From NCBI GenBank assembly GCA_002348605.1, contig DEBQ01000004.1, positions 6,631 to 70,630 on the forward strand: a DNA stretch of 64,000 bases, written 5' to 3'. Below, in pieces: positions 7,802 through 16,031 of this stretch (position 1 is its first letter; every line of letters begins with the position of its first letter). The notes under the pieces are model-generated. The model worked only from the letters and a program-made list of their open reading frames with translations, ran no database searches and was not told the DNA's origin. The DNA is from Candidatus Saccharibacteria bacterium UBA2952. Lineage in GTDB: Bacteria > Patescibacteriota > Saccharimonadia > Saccharimonadales > Saccharimonadaceae. The position numbers and the translations under genes were made by a program.

Positions 7802-8365
7802 ATGTTTCGACTGGATGAGCAATTTCTGAAGGATATCGGCCTCGACAGCCTGCCTGAAGAACAAAAGAAACCGTTCCTGCAGCATATTTATAGCGAACTC
7901 GAACTTCGTGTCGGGACGCGGCTGTCGGATGGGCTGTCAGACGCCCAATTAGAGGAATTTGAAAAGATCATTGACCGCGACCAGGAAAAGGTCCAGGCGT
8001 GGCTTGCTGAGCATGCGCCGAACTATCAGTCCGAGGAAGCGTTTGGTAAATTGCAGCAGGCGACCGGACTTGAAGCAAATGACCCGCGGCTAGTGGCGGA
8101 ATTCACGGCAACCAAGTGGCTTGAAGTCAACCGACCGGATTACCGTGATGTCGTGGCGCAGGTACTGGACGAGCTAAAGAACGAAATTATCAGCAACCGC
8201 GACGCAATTCTTGGAGGTATGGGTGGTCAGGCGCAGTCAGAACCACAGCCACAGCAGCCGGTGACACCACCAGCCCAACCGGAAGATATGCCATTGCCAC
8301 CGCAAAACAGCGGTGCACAGCCGTCTGGTACGCCAGGCGATGTGCCGCAGTTCCCATCTAGATAG
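7802..8365 (+). CDS. DUF5663 domain protein with Pro/Gln-rich tail
   Basis: Protein of 187 residues. The first 80 residues (LDEQFLKDIGLDSLPEEQKK, then ELELRVGTRLSDGLSD and QAWLAEHAP) match the layout of the 102-residue protein at 3028-3336, so I call both DUF5663-like. Residues 80-140 are a second helical segment; from about 143 the chain is Pro/Gln-rich and disordered. It has no membrane segment. Function is unknown. TACAAT at 7765-7770 may be its -10 element. A bidirectional terminator follows, shared with the converging fmt gene. Confidence 0.6.
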   Translation: MFRLDEQFLKDIGLDSLPEEQKKPFLQHIYSELELRVGTRLSDGLSDAQLEEFEKIIDRDQEKVQAWLAEHAPNYQSEEAFGKLQQATGLEANDPRLVAEFTATKWLEVNRPDYRDVVAQVLDELKNEIISNRDAILGGMGGQAQSEPQPQQPVTPPAQPEDMPLPPQNSGAQPSGTPGDVPQFPSR

Positions 8366-8367
8366 TG

Positions 8368-8394
8368 AAAAATCCGCCAAATCGGCGGATTTTT
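8368..8394. terminator. bidirectional terminator between 7802-8365 and fmt
   Basis: AAAAATCCGCC (8368-8378) pairs perfectly with GGCGGATTTTT (8384-8394). The right arm overlaps the fmt stop codon, showing how tightly the converging genes are packed. Confidence 0.9.
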
Positions 8395-9292
8395 AATTTA
8401 GATAGCCTTTTATGAATGCGTCGGCGGCCATGGTTTTTCCGCTTGGTGCGATGAGTTCATCGACAGATAAAATCCCCTCTGTAAATGGGATATCAAGCGG
8501 TGTTTTTTGCTTTGTTGAAAGATGGGCCTGAAGGATGATGAGGTTATGGTTTTGAAACGTAACTCGTGCCCTTGGGTATGCCTTATAGGCCCGAACCAGC
8601 CGTTCGGCCTGTTCCGCCGTTTGGACAGCAGGGTCAAGCACGGCATCGGGCTTGGAAATGAGCTGGCAATACGTGGCTTTGGATTCATCTTGCGGGGTAG
8701 GCTTTAGTGATCCGTCGAGTATGTTCGGAAGAGCTGCTATAAGCTCGGTGGCAGCAAGGCTAGCTAATTTTTGGCTAAGGTGGGGAGCAGTTTCATACTT
8801 AGGTAGATTGAACTCTATTTGGTGGTAGACTGGCCCGGCATCCATTTTGTCCGTCAGGCTCATGATCGACACGCCAGTGGACTCGTCGCCGTTCGCGATG
8901 GCGGATTCGATAGGACTCGGACCACGATATTTAGGCAGAAGTGACGGGTGGATGTTAATGATACCGAATGGAAATAGGTCTATAAGTTTTTGTGGCACGA
9001 TACGGCCGTACGCAACCAGCACGGCAGCGTCGGCGTCGTAGGCCTTGAGCTCGTCGTAAATGTCTAGTGGCCGTTCAGGAAGGTGAACAGGGATGTTATG
9101 TTTCTTAGCCAGTTCGGCGACTTCGAGCGGTCGCGGTTTACGGGTGCGTGTGCCGGAGTCGTTGGAAACCACCGCTTTTACATCGTACCCGGCGTCGATT
9201 AGCGCCTGTAGTACGGGTGTTTCGGTATGGTCGAGCCCGCTGACAAGTCGCTCGTTGCCAAAGAAAACCAGTTTACGACCAGAGTGAGGCAT
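8393..9292 (-). CDS. fmt: methionyl-tRNA formyltransferase
   Basis: Transfers a formyl group from 10-formyl-THF to Met-tRNA for initiation. The 299-residue length is normal. The formyltransferase signature is present around 115-125 (HPSLLPKYRG), preceded by the conserved IINIHPS strand and followed by GDESTGVSIM, and a C-terminal OB-like domain follows from about 205. It lies downstream of def and overlaps its end by 20 bp, the classical def-fmt pair, so both act on the N-terminal formyl-methionine cycle. Assignment is secure. Confidence 0.93.
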   Translation of the reverse strand: MPHSGRKLVFFGNERLVSGLDHTETPVLQALIDAGYDVKAVVSNDSGTRTRKPRPLEVAELAKKHNIPVHLPERPLDIYDELKAYDADAAVLVAYGRIVPQKLIDLFPFGIINIHPSLLPKYRGPSPIESAIANGDESTGVSIMSLTDKMDAGPVYHQIEFNLPKYETAPHLSQKLASLAATELIAALPNILDGSLKPTPQDESKATYCQLISKPDAVLDPAVQTAEQAERLVRAYKAYPRARVTFQNHNLIILQAHLSTKQKTPLDIPFTEGILSVDELIAPSGKTMAADAFIKGYLN

Positions 9293-9848
9293 CGTCTTTT
9301 ATGTGCTCCTCGTAATTTAGCGGTTGGAGTTCGCCGTTGTCATCGAGCTTAAAGAAGGTATCGGGCTGGTCTTTGATATGGTCAATGAAAACGATACCGT
9401 TAGTATGGTCGACTTCGTGTTGGACGACGCGCGCTAAAAAGCCTTCGGCGCGAAAACGGACTTCGTTGCCATCTTGGTCGAGTGCTTTGACGCGGATTTT
9501 GGTGTGGCGCGGAACGCGGCCGTAGACGTTTTTGACGCTCAGGCAGCCTTCGAAGTCGCTAATGACTTCACCTTCATATTTAACGATTTCCGGGTTGATG
9601 AGCACCGTGAATTCACGGTCGGCCTTGTCTTCAAAACTGCTTCGGACAATAACGACGCGCTCCAACCGGTCAATCTGAACGGCAGCCAGTGCAGCCGAGA
9701 TTTCGTGCGGGCGGGAATCTTCCCAGTCGAGCGCGGCCGAGGTCATGTCATCGATGAGCTGCTTAGTAGAGTCGTCTGGTACTTTTACGCGGGCGGACTT
9801 GGTACGTAGGTGCTCGTTCGGCAACGTAATAATGGCTTCTTTTTTCAT
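9273..9848 (-). CDS. def: peptide deformylase
   Basis: Metalloenzyme removing the formyl group from new proteins. Motif 2 EGCLS and motif 3 HEVDH (metal ligands Cys and two His, catalytic Glu) are intact. Motif 1, normally GxGLAAxQ, reads ISAALAAVQ, so both glycines are replaced while the AAxQ end with the catalytic Gln remains. I prefer the ATG at 9848 (191 residues, MKKEAI) to that at 9857, because TACAAT (9856-9861, minus strand) lies seven bases before it, giving a leaderless start. It is coupled to fmt. Confidence 0.88.
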   Translation of the reverse strand: MKKEAIITLPNEHLRTKSARVKVPDDSTKQLIDDMTSAALDWEDSRPHEISAALAAVQIDRLERVVIVRSSFEDKADREFTVLINPEIVKYEGEVISDFEGCLSVKNVYGRVPRHTKIRVKALDQDGNEVRFRAEGFLARVVQHEVDHTNGIVFIDHIKDQPDTFFKLDDNGELQPLNYEEHIKDDASLWS

Positions 9849-9866
9849 TATGACCATTGTAACAGA

Positions 9867-11810
9867 TTAGAGAAGACTGATGGGGTCGAGTTCGAACTGC
9901 CATTTGGCGGGCGGTAACTGACTGACTGCCATCTGTAAGTAGGCACGTTTTGGCGACTTCAGCACAAGCTGCCAACGGTAATGGCCGCCAGCACGTTCGT
10001 AGAACGCCGGTGTTGGGCCTAATATTTGCACATCCGGCGGAAGAGTACGCCTTAATTGGTCTGCGAGGTCCTTGGCGTTTCGGATTGCCGCCGCTTCGGT
10101 CTTGTAGGCGCACTGAAGCTTCAATAAGTGAGTAAACGGCGGAAAATGACTTCGGCGGCGCTGCTCGACGGCAAGTTCATAGAAACCGGCGTAGTCTTGC
10201 TTGAGTCCGAGTGTAATGACCGGATGAGTCGGCTGGTAACTTTGAACGATAACATTGGTATCGTGAGGGCGTCGCCCAACACGTCCAATTACCTGGGCAA
10301 GCAACTGGAATGTACGTTCAGCCGCACCGTAGTCCGGAAGGCTAAGACCGGCGTCTGCCTGGACGACTGCGACGGTGTGAAGCTTTGGAAGGTCAAGGCC
10401 CTTGGCGATAATCTGTGTACCGATGATGATATCGATTGAGCCATCGTGAAGCTCTTTATAACGCTGCTCGACGGTTTGGTCACCAGCCGTATCACCGTCG
10501 AAACGGGCGACGCTTAGTTTGGGGAACAACTTTTTTAGTTCACTTTCAATTAGTTTGGTGCCGATACCTTTATGGATGATGCTGGCATGACTGCACTGCG
10601 GGCAGCTGGTTGGCACGTTCGACGTAAAGTTGCAGATATGGCAGCGTAGCTCATGCGCATCGCCGTGGAGGGTTAGTGGTACGAAACAGTTCGGACATCC
10701 GGCCTGCCAGCCACAGTTCTCGCACAGCGTGGTCGGAGCACTGCCGCGGCGGTTATGGAATACTAGTACTTGCTTGCCTGAACCGGTATCCTGTTCGATT
10801 TGTGAAAGAACGGCGTCGGACAAAAAACGGTGGCGCTTGAAATGTGTTCGCTTGGTCATGTCGATAAGCTGAACACTTGGTTTGTGTGCATTCTTTATAG
10901 CAAGGTGCTCCATAGTGACGATGGGCCGGCCAGTAGACTCTGCTAAGTAGTAATCGACAACCGTTGGTGTCGCGCTGCCCAGTATAAGCTTTGCTTTGGA
11001 TTGTTCGGTCAAAAAGTGGGCAGCTCGTAGTGCATGGTAGCGTGGCGATTGCTCCTGTTTGTAGCTTGGTTCGTGCGCTTCGTCGATAACAACTAGTCCT
11101 AATGACCGCACGGGAAGAAACAAGGCGGAGCGCGGTCCAATGATGACTTGAGGGGCGTCGGCCGTAAGTACCGAGCGCCAGACCGAATGTCGCTCAGCTT
11201 CTGTTTGGCGTGAGTGGGTAAGAACGACATGCTCGAAATGCGACGAAAACTCAGCAACCACCTGGGAGGTTAGCGCAATTTCGGGTACAAGAACAATGGC
11301 AGACTTGCCGGTTGCCAGTGTCTGTTTGACGAGCTCTACGTACACCGCGGTTTTTCCGGACCCCGTAATACCATGAAGGATGGCAGTACCCGCGCTGGCG
11401 TTGTTGATTGCTCGTAGAGCCGACTGTTGATCAGGATTGAGCAAAAAATGTGTTCGTTTAGGAATTTTTACAGATGAAGAAATGTCTTTGTTTCGCCGAT
11501 TTTTGTGTAGTCCGCTGGGCAACAATGTTTGAAGTACGACGGCTAGAGGCGTCATGTAATACTGACTGAGCCACTCGCTCAACCGTACATATTCTTCGGG
11601 AACTGGACGTGCTTCGAGGATTTGTTCGATAGGCTTCACGGCATACGACGGGACTTTGGCTACAGCTCGCATGACCATACCGTTCATTAGTTTTTTACCG
11701 ACACTTATACGCACTAGCTGCCCAATAGCAAGCGTCTGCTCTGAAGAATAGGTAAACGAGTCGGCACCACTGCGAACGATTTGGGTAGGCGCAACCTCAT
11801 AATACTTCAT
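9867..11810 (-). CDS. priA: primosomal protein N' (PriA helicase)
   Basis: Restarts collapsed replication forks by unwinding DNA and loading the replisome. Superfamily 2 helicase motifs are visible: GITGSGKT (Walker A, about 150), VIDEAHE (DEAH box, about 243), GSATP (motif III), and the motif V/VI region IGTQIIAKGLDLP and QVIGRVGR. The eight zinc-binding cysteines of PriA are present around 355-405 (CENCGWQAGCPNC, CHIC, CPQC). About 647 residues, slightly short. The start at 11810 is preferred because TATAAT (11817-11822, minus strand) lies six bases upstream. Confidence 0.92.
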   Translation of the reverse strand: MKYYEVAPTQIVRSGADSFTYSSEQTLAIGQLVRISVGKKLMNGMVMRAVAKVPSYAVKPIEQILEARPVPEEYVRLSEWLSQYYMTPLAVVLQTLLPSGLHKNRRNKDISSSVKIPKRTHFLLNPDQQSALRAINNASAGTAILHGITGSGKTAVYVELVKQTLATGKSAIVLVPEIALTSQVVAEFSSHFEHVVLTHSRQTEAERHSVWRSVLTADAPQVIIGPRSALFLPVRSLGLVVIDEAHEPSYKQEQSPRYHALRAAHFLTEQSKAKLILGSATPTVVDYYLAESTGRPIVTMEHLAIKNAHKPSVQLIDMTKRTHFKRHRFLSDAVLSQIEQDTGSGKQVLVFHNRRGSAPTTLCENCGWQAGCPNCFVPLTLHGDAHELRCHICNFTSNVPTSCPQCSHASIIHKGIGTKLIESELKKLFPKLSVARFDGDTAGDQTVEQRYKELHDGSIDIIIGTQIIAKGLDLPKLHTVAVVQADAGLSLPDYGAAERTFQLLAQVIGRVGRRPHDTNVIVQSYQPTHPVITLGLKQDYAGFYELAVEQRRRSHFPPFTHLLKLQCAYKTEAAAIRNAKDLADQLRRTLPPDVQILGPTPAFYERAGGHYRWQLVLKSPKRAYLQMAVSQLPPAKWQFELDPISLL

Positions 11811-11860
11811 ACGTTGATTATAGGGCATGTGTCACTAGAGATATTTGTTACACTAAACAT

Positions 11861-12517
11861 ATGTATTTTGAATCGCGGGCAGACGCCGGTGCAAAACTGG
11901 CAGCGCGCCTACTCGAAAAGTATCGGTACGAAAACTGCGCCGTAGTGGCGTTGTCGGACGGTGCCGTATTGGTGGGTGAGCAAATCGCGGCCGCGCTGCA
12001 CTGTGTACTGACAATGCTTCTTATTGAAGACATTGAAGTTCCCGGGGAGTCCATGAGTTTTGGCGGCGTATCGGAAAGCGGCGCCTTTACCTATAACGGC
12101 ATGTTTTCGGTTGGTGAAATTGAAGAATATACATCTGAGTTCCATGGGTATCTTGACGAAAAAAAGCGCGAAGCGTTTCAAGAAATTAACCGGTTACTGG
12201 GTGACGGCGGTCTGATTGATAAAAGTCTACTCTTGGACCGAACAGTTATTTTGGTAGCTGACGGTATAGATAACGGTGCGTCGATTGATGTTGCTATGGA
12301 CTTTTTAAAGCCCATTCGTACGCAGCGTATCGTCGTAGCGACACCAGTAGCGTCGGTGCCGGCGGTCGATAAATTGCACATTGCAGCCGACGAGATTCAC
12401 ATTCTGGACGTGAAAGAAAATTACATGGGAACGAACCACTACTACACCGACAACACGGTACCCTCTCATGAGGATACGATCGCCAAGATCAACCAGATCG
12501 TGTTGAATTGGCAATAA
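11861..12517 (+). CDS. phosphoribosyltransferase-like protein with altered PRPP loop
   Basis: Protein of 218 residues with the PRTase fold: an N-terminal ALSDGAVLVGEQIAAAL segment and, near 127-140, a strand-loop reading ILVADGIDNGAS. In active type I enzymes this loop is an acidic pair followed by a TG turn (DDxxxTG); here the first acid is Ala and the Thr is Asn, so PRPP binding may be lost. Similar predicted phosphoribosyltransferases are widespread. TACACT (11849-11854) lies six bases before the ATG, so the mRNA is probably leaderless. A structured element begins at the stop codon. Confidence 0.6.
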   Translation: MYFESRADAGAKLAARLLEKYRYENCAVVALSDGAVLVGEQIAAALHCVLTMLLIEDIEVPGESMSFGGVSESGAFTYNGMFSVGEIEEYTSEFHGYLDEKKREAFQEINRLLGDGGLIDKSLLLDRTVILVADGIDNGASIDVAMDFLKPIRTQRIVVATPVASVPAVDKLHIAADEIHILDVKENYMGTNHYYTDNTVPSHEDTIAKINQIVLNWQ

Positions 12518-12636
12518 AATGTGCAAATTCTTCCACGCCAAACCGCTTCACGCCTATTTGTCCTTTGCTCCTGGCAGGAACAAATAGGGTTGCACTTCGC
12601 TTTTAGTTTGGCTTTGTAAGAATTTGCACATTTTAT
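12514..12636. repeat. structured element, copy 1 (three nested helices with conserved core)
   Basis: Outer arms ATAAAATGTGCAAATTCTT (12514-12532) and its exact complement (12618-12636), 19 bp, perfect. Middle arms GCCAAAC/GTTTGGC (12537-12543, 12606-12612). Inner arms CCTATTTG/CAAATAGG (12553-12560, 12581-12588). Between middle and inner helices lie CACGCC on the left and GGGTTGCACTTCGCTTTTA on the right, nearly the same as in the element at 33487-33582. It begins at the stop codon of the upstream gene. Class unknown; RNA, palindromic mobile repeat or terminator are possible. Confidence 0.8.
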
Positions 12637-12646
12637 CGACTATGAC

Positions 12647-12676
12647 TTGAGCATCGTTGTAAGATTGTGCTACGAT
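12647..12676 (+). promoter_or_regulatory. promoter of the winged-helix regulator
   Basis: TTGAGC (12647-12652), 18 bp, TACGAT (12671-12676), directly downstream of the structured element and about 50 bp before the ATG at 12728. Confidence 0.55.
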
Positions 12677-12727
12677 AGTAAGTACTAAACCCAACAAATT
12701 CTAATTAAATAGCTGTGGCAGGAGAGT

Positions 12728-13039
12728 ATGTTAGACGTTTTTATTACTAGTCGAGTGCGCCGAAAAATCGTAGTGGTTTACGCTAAGTATCCTGATTTCC
12801 ATACCCATGTTCGCGGCCTCGCCAAGCTGATAAAAGAAGACCCGGGGAACATTCAGCGCGAACTGAAGCGGCTTGAAAAAGTTGGCTTCCTGACCAGCGA
12901 AAAGCAGGGTAACACCAAGATTTACTCGACCAACAAGCAGTTCCCGATTTTCAAGGAACTCCAAAGCATCGTCATTAAAAGCCAGCAGCACCAGACGGCT
13001 CGCACGAAGCGCGCTTCTACGGATATCTCTCCGGTCTAG
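12728..13039 (+). CDS. small winged-helix transcriptional regulator (ArsR/MarR type)
   Basis: Protein of 103 residues with a winged helix-turn-helix: the pattern TSRVRRKIVVVYAKYPD, then HVRGLAKLIKEDPGNIQRELKRLEKVG (recognition helix about 38-52) and the wing GFLTSEKQGNTKIYSTNK. It likely binds DNA as a dimer. There are no cysteines for metal sensing, so the signal is unknown. It has a Shine-Dalgarno sequence (AGGAGA) and its own promoter. It lies 27 bp before recJ, but no regulatory link is implied. Confidence 0.7.
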   Translation: MLDVFITSRVRRKIVVVYAKYPDFHTHVRGLAKLIKEDPGNIQRELKRLEKVGFLTSEKQGNTKIYSTNKQFPIFKELQSIVIKSQQHQTARTKRASTDISPV

Positions 13040-13066
13040 CCAAAACAAGTATGAGAAGATAAGTGC

Positions 13067-14710
13067 ATGGATGCTCATGCATTATTTGAGAAAATCTTAA
13101 TCGCGCGTGGGTTAAAAACCCAGGCAGAGCGCGATGCGTTTTTGAACCCGAGCTATGACGCAAAGCATGACCCATTCCTGCTGCCAGACATGAAGGCTGC
13201 GGTTGATCGTCTAAATATTGCTCGTAAAAAACAAGAACATATTACGATTTATGGTGATTACGATATTGACGGGCTGACTGCGACTGCAGTGCTGCTGGAC
13301 GCGTTCTCGTCATTCGGATTCGAGCATGTCAAGGCGTTTATTCCTAATCGGTTCGTAGAAGGCTACGGGCTGACAGTGGATGCGATAGAACGGATTGCTG
13401 CCACCGGTGCAACACTTATCGTAACCGTTGACTGTGGCAGCCTGAGCTTTGAGCCGATTGCTCGCGCGAATGAACTAGGTGTCAATATTATCGTGACGGA
13501 TCACCACAATGTTGCCGACGAGCAGCCGCCTGCGGTTGCTGTTATCAACCCTAAGCGCACCGACCATACCTATCCGTTCATCGACCTGGCCGGAGTAGGC
13601 GTGGCGTTTAAATTGGTACAGGCGCTTCAAACGCAGCTCAATGGACTTCCAGCGGGCCAAGAGAAGTGGCTGCTTGATTTGGTTGCGCTTGGTACGGTGT
13701 GTGACGTTGTGACGTTGGTCGATGAAAACCGGGCGAATGTGTTTTGGGGGCTGAAGGTACTGGCGCGAACACGGCGGCCAGGGCTAAAAGCACTTATGTC
13801 GGTAGCGCGTGTTGAACCGCACAAGGTGAATTCACGTAGTCTCGGCTTCGCGCTAGGGCCACGTATGAATGCTGCCGGTCGGCTTGAAACGGCACAGATT
13901 GCGCTTGATATGCTGACGGCGATCGACCCGATGGTAGCTTTTGAAAAAGCGCAGGAACTCGATGCTTTGAACTCGGCCAGGCGTGCGGAGCAAGACCAGA
14001 TTTATAAGGAAGCGGTACAGCAGGCAGAACAATATAAACAGGACGATGTACTAGTTGTAAGTGCCCCAAATTGGAATCATGGGATTGTTGGAATCGTCGC
14101 TGCAAAACTGCTTGAAAAGTTTAAAAAACCGACCTTTGTATTGCAGGAAATAGGCGAGGAGGCAAAGGGGTCGGCACGAAGTTATGGCGACTTTAGCGCG
14201 GCTGAAGCCATTAAAAGCGCGAGCGATATCGTCACGAAAGGCGGGGGGCATAAATTAGCGGCCGGAGTAACGCTACCAACCAAGAATATTCAGGCATTTA
14301 GAGAACAGGTGAATAAGCATTACCGCGATCAAAAACTCAAAAATCAATCAGATTTGTTGCTGCCAAAAGCCGATGTAATTGCCGAATTTATTTATGTGAC
14401 TGAAGACCTGGTAAGTATGCTTGAAACGTTAGAGCCATTCGGTAACGGCAACGCTCAACCGGTGTTACAAAGTGAGAGTCTTGAGGTTTCGTATGTCAGA
14501 AAAATGGGAACGGATTCACAGCATCTAAAACTTGAGACTCGGGCTCAAGATGGAACGGTCTTACAACTCCTGGCGTTCAATGCACCCAAAGAATTCTTTA
14601 TTGAACCAGGAACGAAAATATCGGCCTGGTATCAGCCCGATATTAACGAATGGATGGGGCGGCGGAGTGTCGAAGGTCGGCTACTCCACCTGATCATTGA
14701 ATCTGATTAA
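13067..14710 (+). CDS. recJ: single-stranded-DNA-specific exonuclease RecJ
   Basis: 5'-3' exonuclease acting on single-stranded DNA in recombination and repair. DHH phosphoesterase motifs are visible: YGDYDIDGLTA (about 61-70, metal-binding Asp), TVDCGS, TDHHN (about 145), and the C-terminal DHHA1 part with GIVGIVAAKL and the GGGHKLAAG motif near 388-397, followed by an OB domain. At 547 residues it is close to family length. Its stop codon overlaps that of the converging DUF4190 gene by 4 bp (TTAA). Confidence 0.93.
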   Translation: MDAHALFEKILIARGLKTQAERDAFLNPSYDAKHDPFLLPDMKAAVDRLNIARKKQEHITIYGDYDIDGLTATAVLLDAFSSFGFEHVKAFIPNRFVEGYGLTVDAIERIAATGATLIVTVDCGSLSFEPIARANELGVNIIVTDHHNVADEQPPAVAVINPKRTDHTYPFIDLAGVGVAFKLVQALQTQLNGLPAGQEKWLLDLVALGTVCDVVTLVDENRANVFWGLKVLARTRRPGLKALMSVARVEPHKVNSRSLGFALGPRMNAAGRLETAQIALDMLTAIDPMVAFEKAQELDALNSARRAEQDQIYKEAVQQAEQYKQDDVLVVSAPNWNHGIVGIVAAKLLEKFKKPTFVLQEIGEEAKGSARSYGDFSAAEAIKSASDIVTKGGGHKLAAGVTLPTKNIQAFREQVNKHYRDQKLKNQSDLLLPKADVIAEFIYVTEDLVSMLETLEPFGNGNAQPVLQSESLEVSYVRKMGTDSQHLKLETRAQDGTVLQLLAFNAPKEFFIEPGTKISAWYQPDINEWMGRRSVEGRLLHLIIESD

Positions 14711-15228
14711 CGATTGCTGCAACGGACGTTTGACGGATCAGAGGTGCAAAGGCTGTCGAGCGCCCTTTGTTGGATGCCTTCATATGCGGTCAGCGAAATC
14801 AGGAAGACTATGCCCCCGAACACCACGGCGACAGCACCAAGAATCAAGCCGGCGATGGCCATACCTTTGCCGCCGTGATGTTTCACGAGCGAGATGACGC
14901 CCAGTACGATTGCGACCAAGCCAAGCAGGACGCCAATTCCGAAAAAGCCGGTCAAAAAGCCGACGATACCTAGTATTAACGAAGCGATAGCAAGGCCTTT
15001 TGAGGTGCTTGCTTGTGGTGTTGACGCAGCCATGGGCTGGACAGGCGCAGGAGCCGCTGGTTCTGGTTGCGGAGCAGGATCGGCCGCCGGCGCAGGTGAA
15101 TTAAACGGGTTGTCGTTTGTTGGAACATCGGTTGAAGGCGCGGCAGGTGTTGTGTCGTTCGATTCAGAGGGCGCCGCCGGTGTGACGTTCGGTTCATCGT
15201 TTTGTGGCTGGTTTTGGTCGGGATTCAC
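14707..15228 (-). CDS. DUF4190 membrane protein with disordered N terminus
   Basis: Protein of 173 residues. The first 80 residues are low-complexity Asn, Pro, Ala and Gln. Two long hydrophobic segments follow (about 82-113 and 123-150), the first with LGIVGFLTGFFGIGVLLGLV and the second with GMAIAGLILG, the DUF4190 pattern. The C terminus has two cysteines (SLCTSDPSNVRC) that could form a disulfide outside the membrane. The GTG start at 15228 has AAGGAG eight bases upstream. Function unknown; the domain is common in Gram-positive bacteria. Confidence 0.75.
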   Translation of the reverse strand: MNPDQNQPQNDEPNVTPAAPSESNDTTPAAPSTDVPTNDNPFNSPAPAADPAPQPEPAAPAPVQPMAASTPQASTSKGLAIASLILGIVGFLTGFFGIGVLLGLVAIVLGVISLVKHHGGKGMAIAGLILGAVAVVFGGIVFLISLTAYEGIQQRALDSLCTSDPSNVRCSNR

Positions 15229-15306
15229 AGTGGATTCTCCTTATGGTTAAGTTACGGTGATTATACAATACTTTCGAGTTAAAAGTCACCACGCCTCGCC
15301 AAGGTG

Positions 15307-15335
15307 TTGATAAGCCGCATTCAATCTGTTACCAT
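15307..15335 (+). promoter_or_regulatory. promoter of the rpsU operon
   Basis: TTGATA (15307-15312), 17 bp, TACCAT (15330-15335). The -10 box is only nine bases before the rpsU ATG, so the transcript would start at or next to the start codon. Confidence 0.75.
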
Positions 15336-15344
15336 AGGGTCTAT

Positions 15345-15560
15345 ATGGTACAAGTAACACGTAAAGATGAGCGCGAAGCTAACGAAAACGTTATTCGCCG
15401 CTTTAACCGCAAGGTATTGCAGAGTGGTGTGTTGAGCACAGCCAAGGCAAGCATGCGGTTCAGCAAGCCTATTAGCAAAACTGAACGACGCAACAAGGCA
15501 ATCATCCGAAAAGCCCGCAAGGCTGACAAGATGGCCAAAATGCGCCTAGGAGTTCGCTAG
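15345..15560 (+). CDS. rpsU: 30S ribosomal protein S21-like
   Basis: Very basic 71-residue protein. The order ENVIRRFNRKVLQSGVL, FSKPISKTERRNKAIIRKARK fits bS21, which in other bacteria reads like ALRRFKRxxxxxGxLxExRRRE..EKPSxKRxRKxxAA. The match to yqeY immediately downstream supports this, since rpsU-yqeY is a well known pair. It is probably leaderless. The next gene starts directly after its stop codon, giving tight coupling. Confidence 0.8.
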   Translation: MVQVTRKDEREANENVIRRFNRKVLQSGVLSTAKASMRFSKPISKTERRNKAIIRKARKADKMAKMRLGVR

Positions 15561-16016
15561 TTGGCTCTTGCTGAAACAATCCAAAACGATTTGAAAGCCG
15601 CTTTGTTAAGCGGCGATCGTTTTAAAGGGGATGTATTGCGCGGCCTAAAGGCGGCAATATTGAACGAAGAAGTCGCTTTAGGCAAGCGCGACACTGGCCT
15701 GCCGGACGACGAGATTGAAAAGATCGTCGCGAAGGAAGTCAAAAAACGCCAGGAAAGTATACGGCTATATGAAGAGAACGGCCGGCCGGAACTCGCCGCG
15801 ACCGAAAAAGAAGAGATTGCCGTTCTTGAAACCTACCTTCCGAAACAACTGAGCGAAGCTGAAATTACCGACATCGTCACGGCTACGATTGACGAAATGG
15901 GCGCGACGGGCATGCAGTCGATGGGCATGGTTATTAAAGCCGTTAAAGATAAAGTAGGCAACACGGCCGACGGCGCCACCGTGGCGACAATCGTAAAGAG
16001 CAAACTGTCAAACTGA
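15561..16016 (+). CDS. yqeY: GatB/YqeY domain protein
   Basis: Protein of 151 residues of the YqeY family, related to the C-terminal tRNA-binding tail domain of GatB. Typical segments are IQNDLKAALLSGDRFKGDVLRGLKAAI at the start, RQESIRLYEENGRPELAATEKEEIAVLETYLPKQLSE in the middle, and GMQSMGMVIKAVKDKV near the end. The start is TTG at 15561, directly after the rpsU stop, which implies translational coupling. The exact role of stand-alone YqeY is unknown; transamidosome activity is not implied. Confidence 0.88.
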   Translation: MALAETIQNDLKAALLSGDRFKGDVLRGLKAAILNEEVALGKRDTGLPDDEIEKIVAKEVKKRQESIRLYEENGRPELAATEKEEIAVLETYLPKQLSEAEITDIVTATIDEMGATGMQSMGMVIKAVKDKVGNTADGATVATIVKSKLSN

Positions 16017-16031
16017 TACAATAAGAGGCAT

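Noticed and set aside
12514..12636. Integron attC site
   Set aside because: GCCAAAC/GTTTGGC resembles R boxes, but they fail the RYYYAAC/GTTRRRY rule at one position, the outer 19-bp arms do not fit, and no integrase is in the window.
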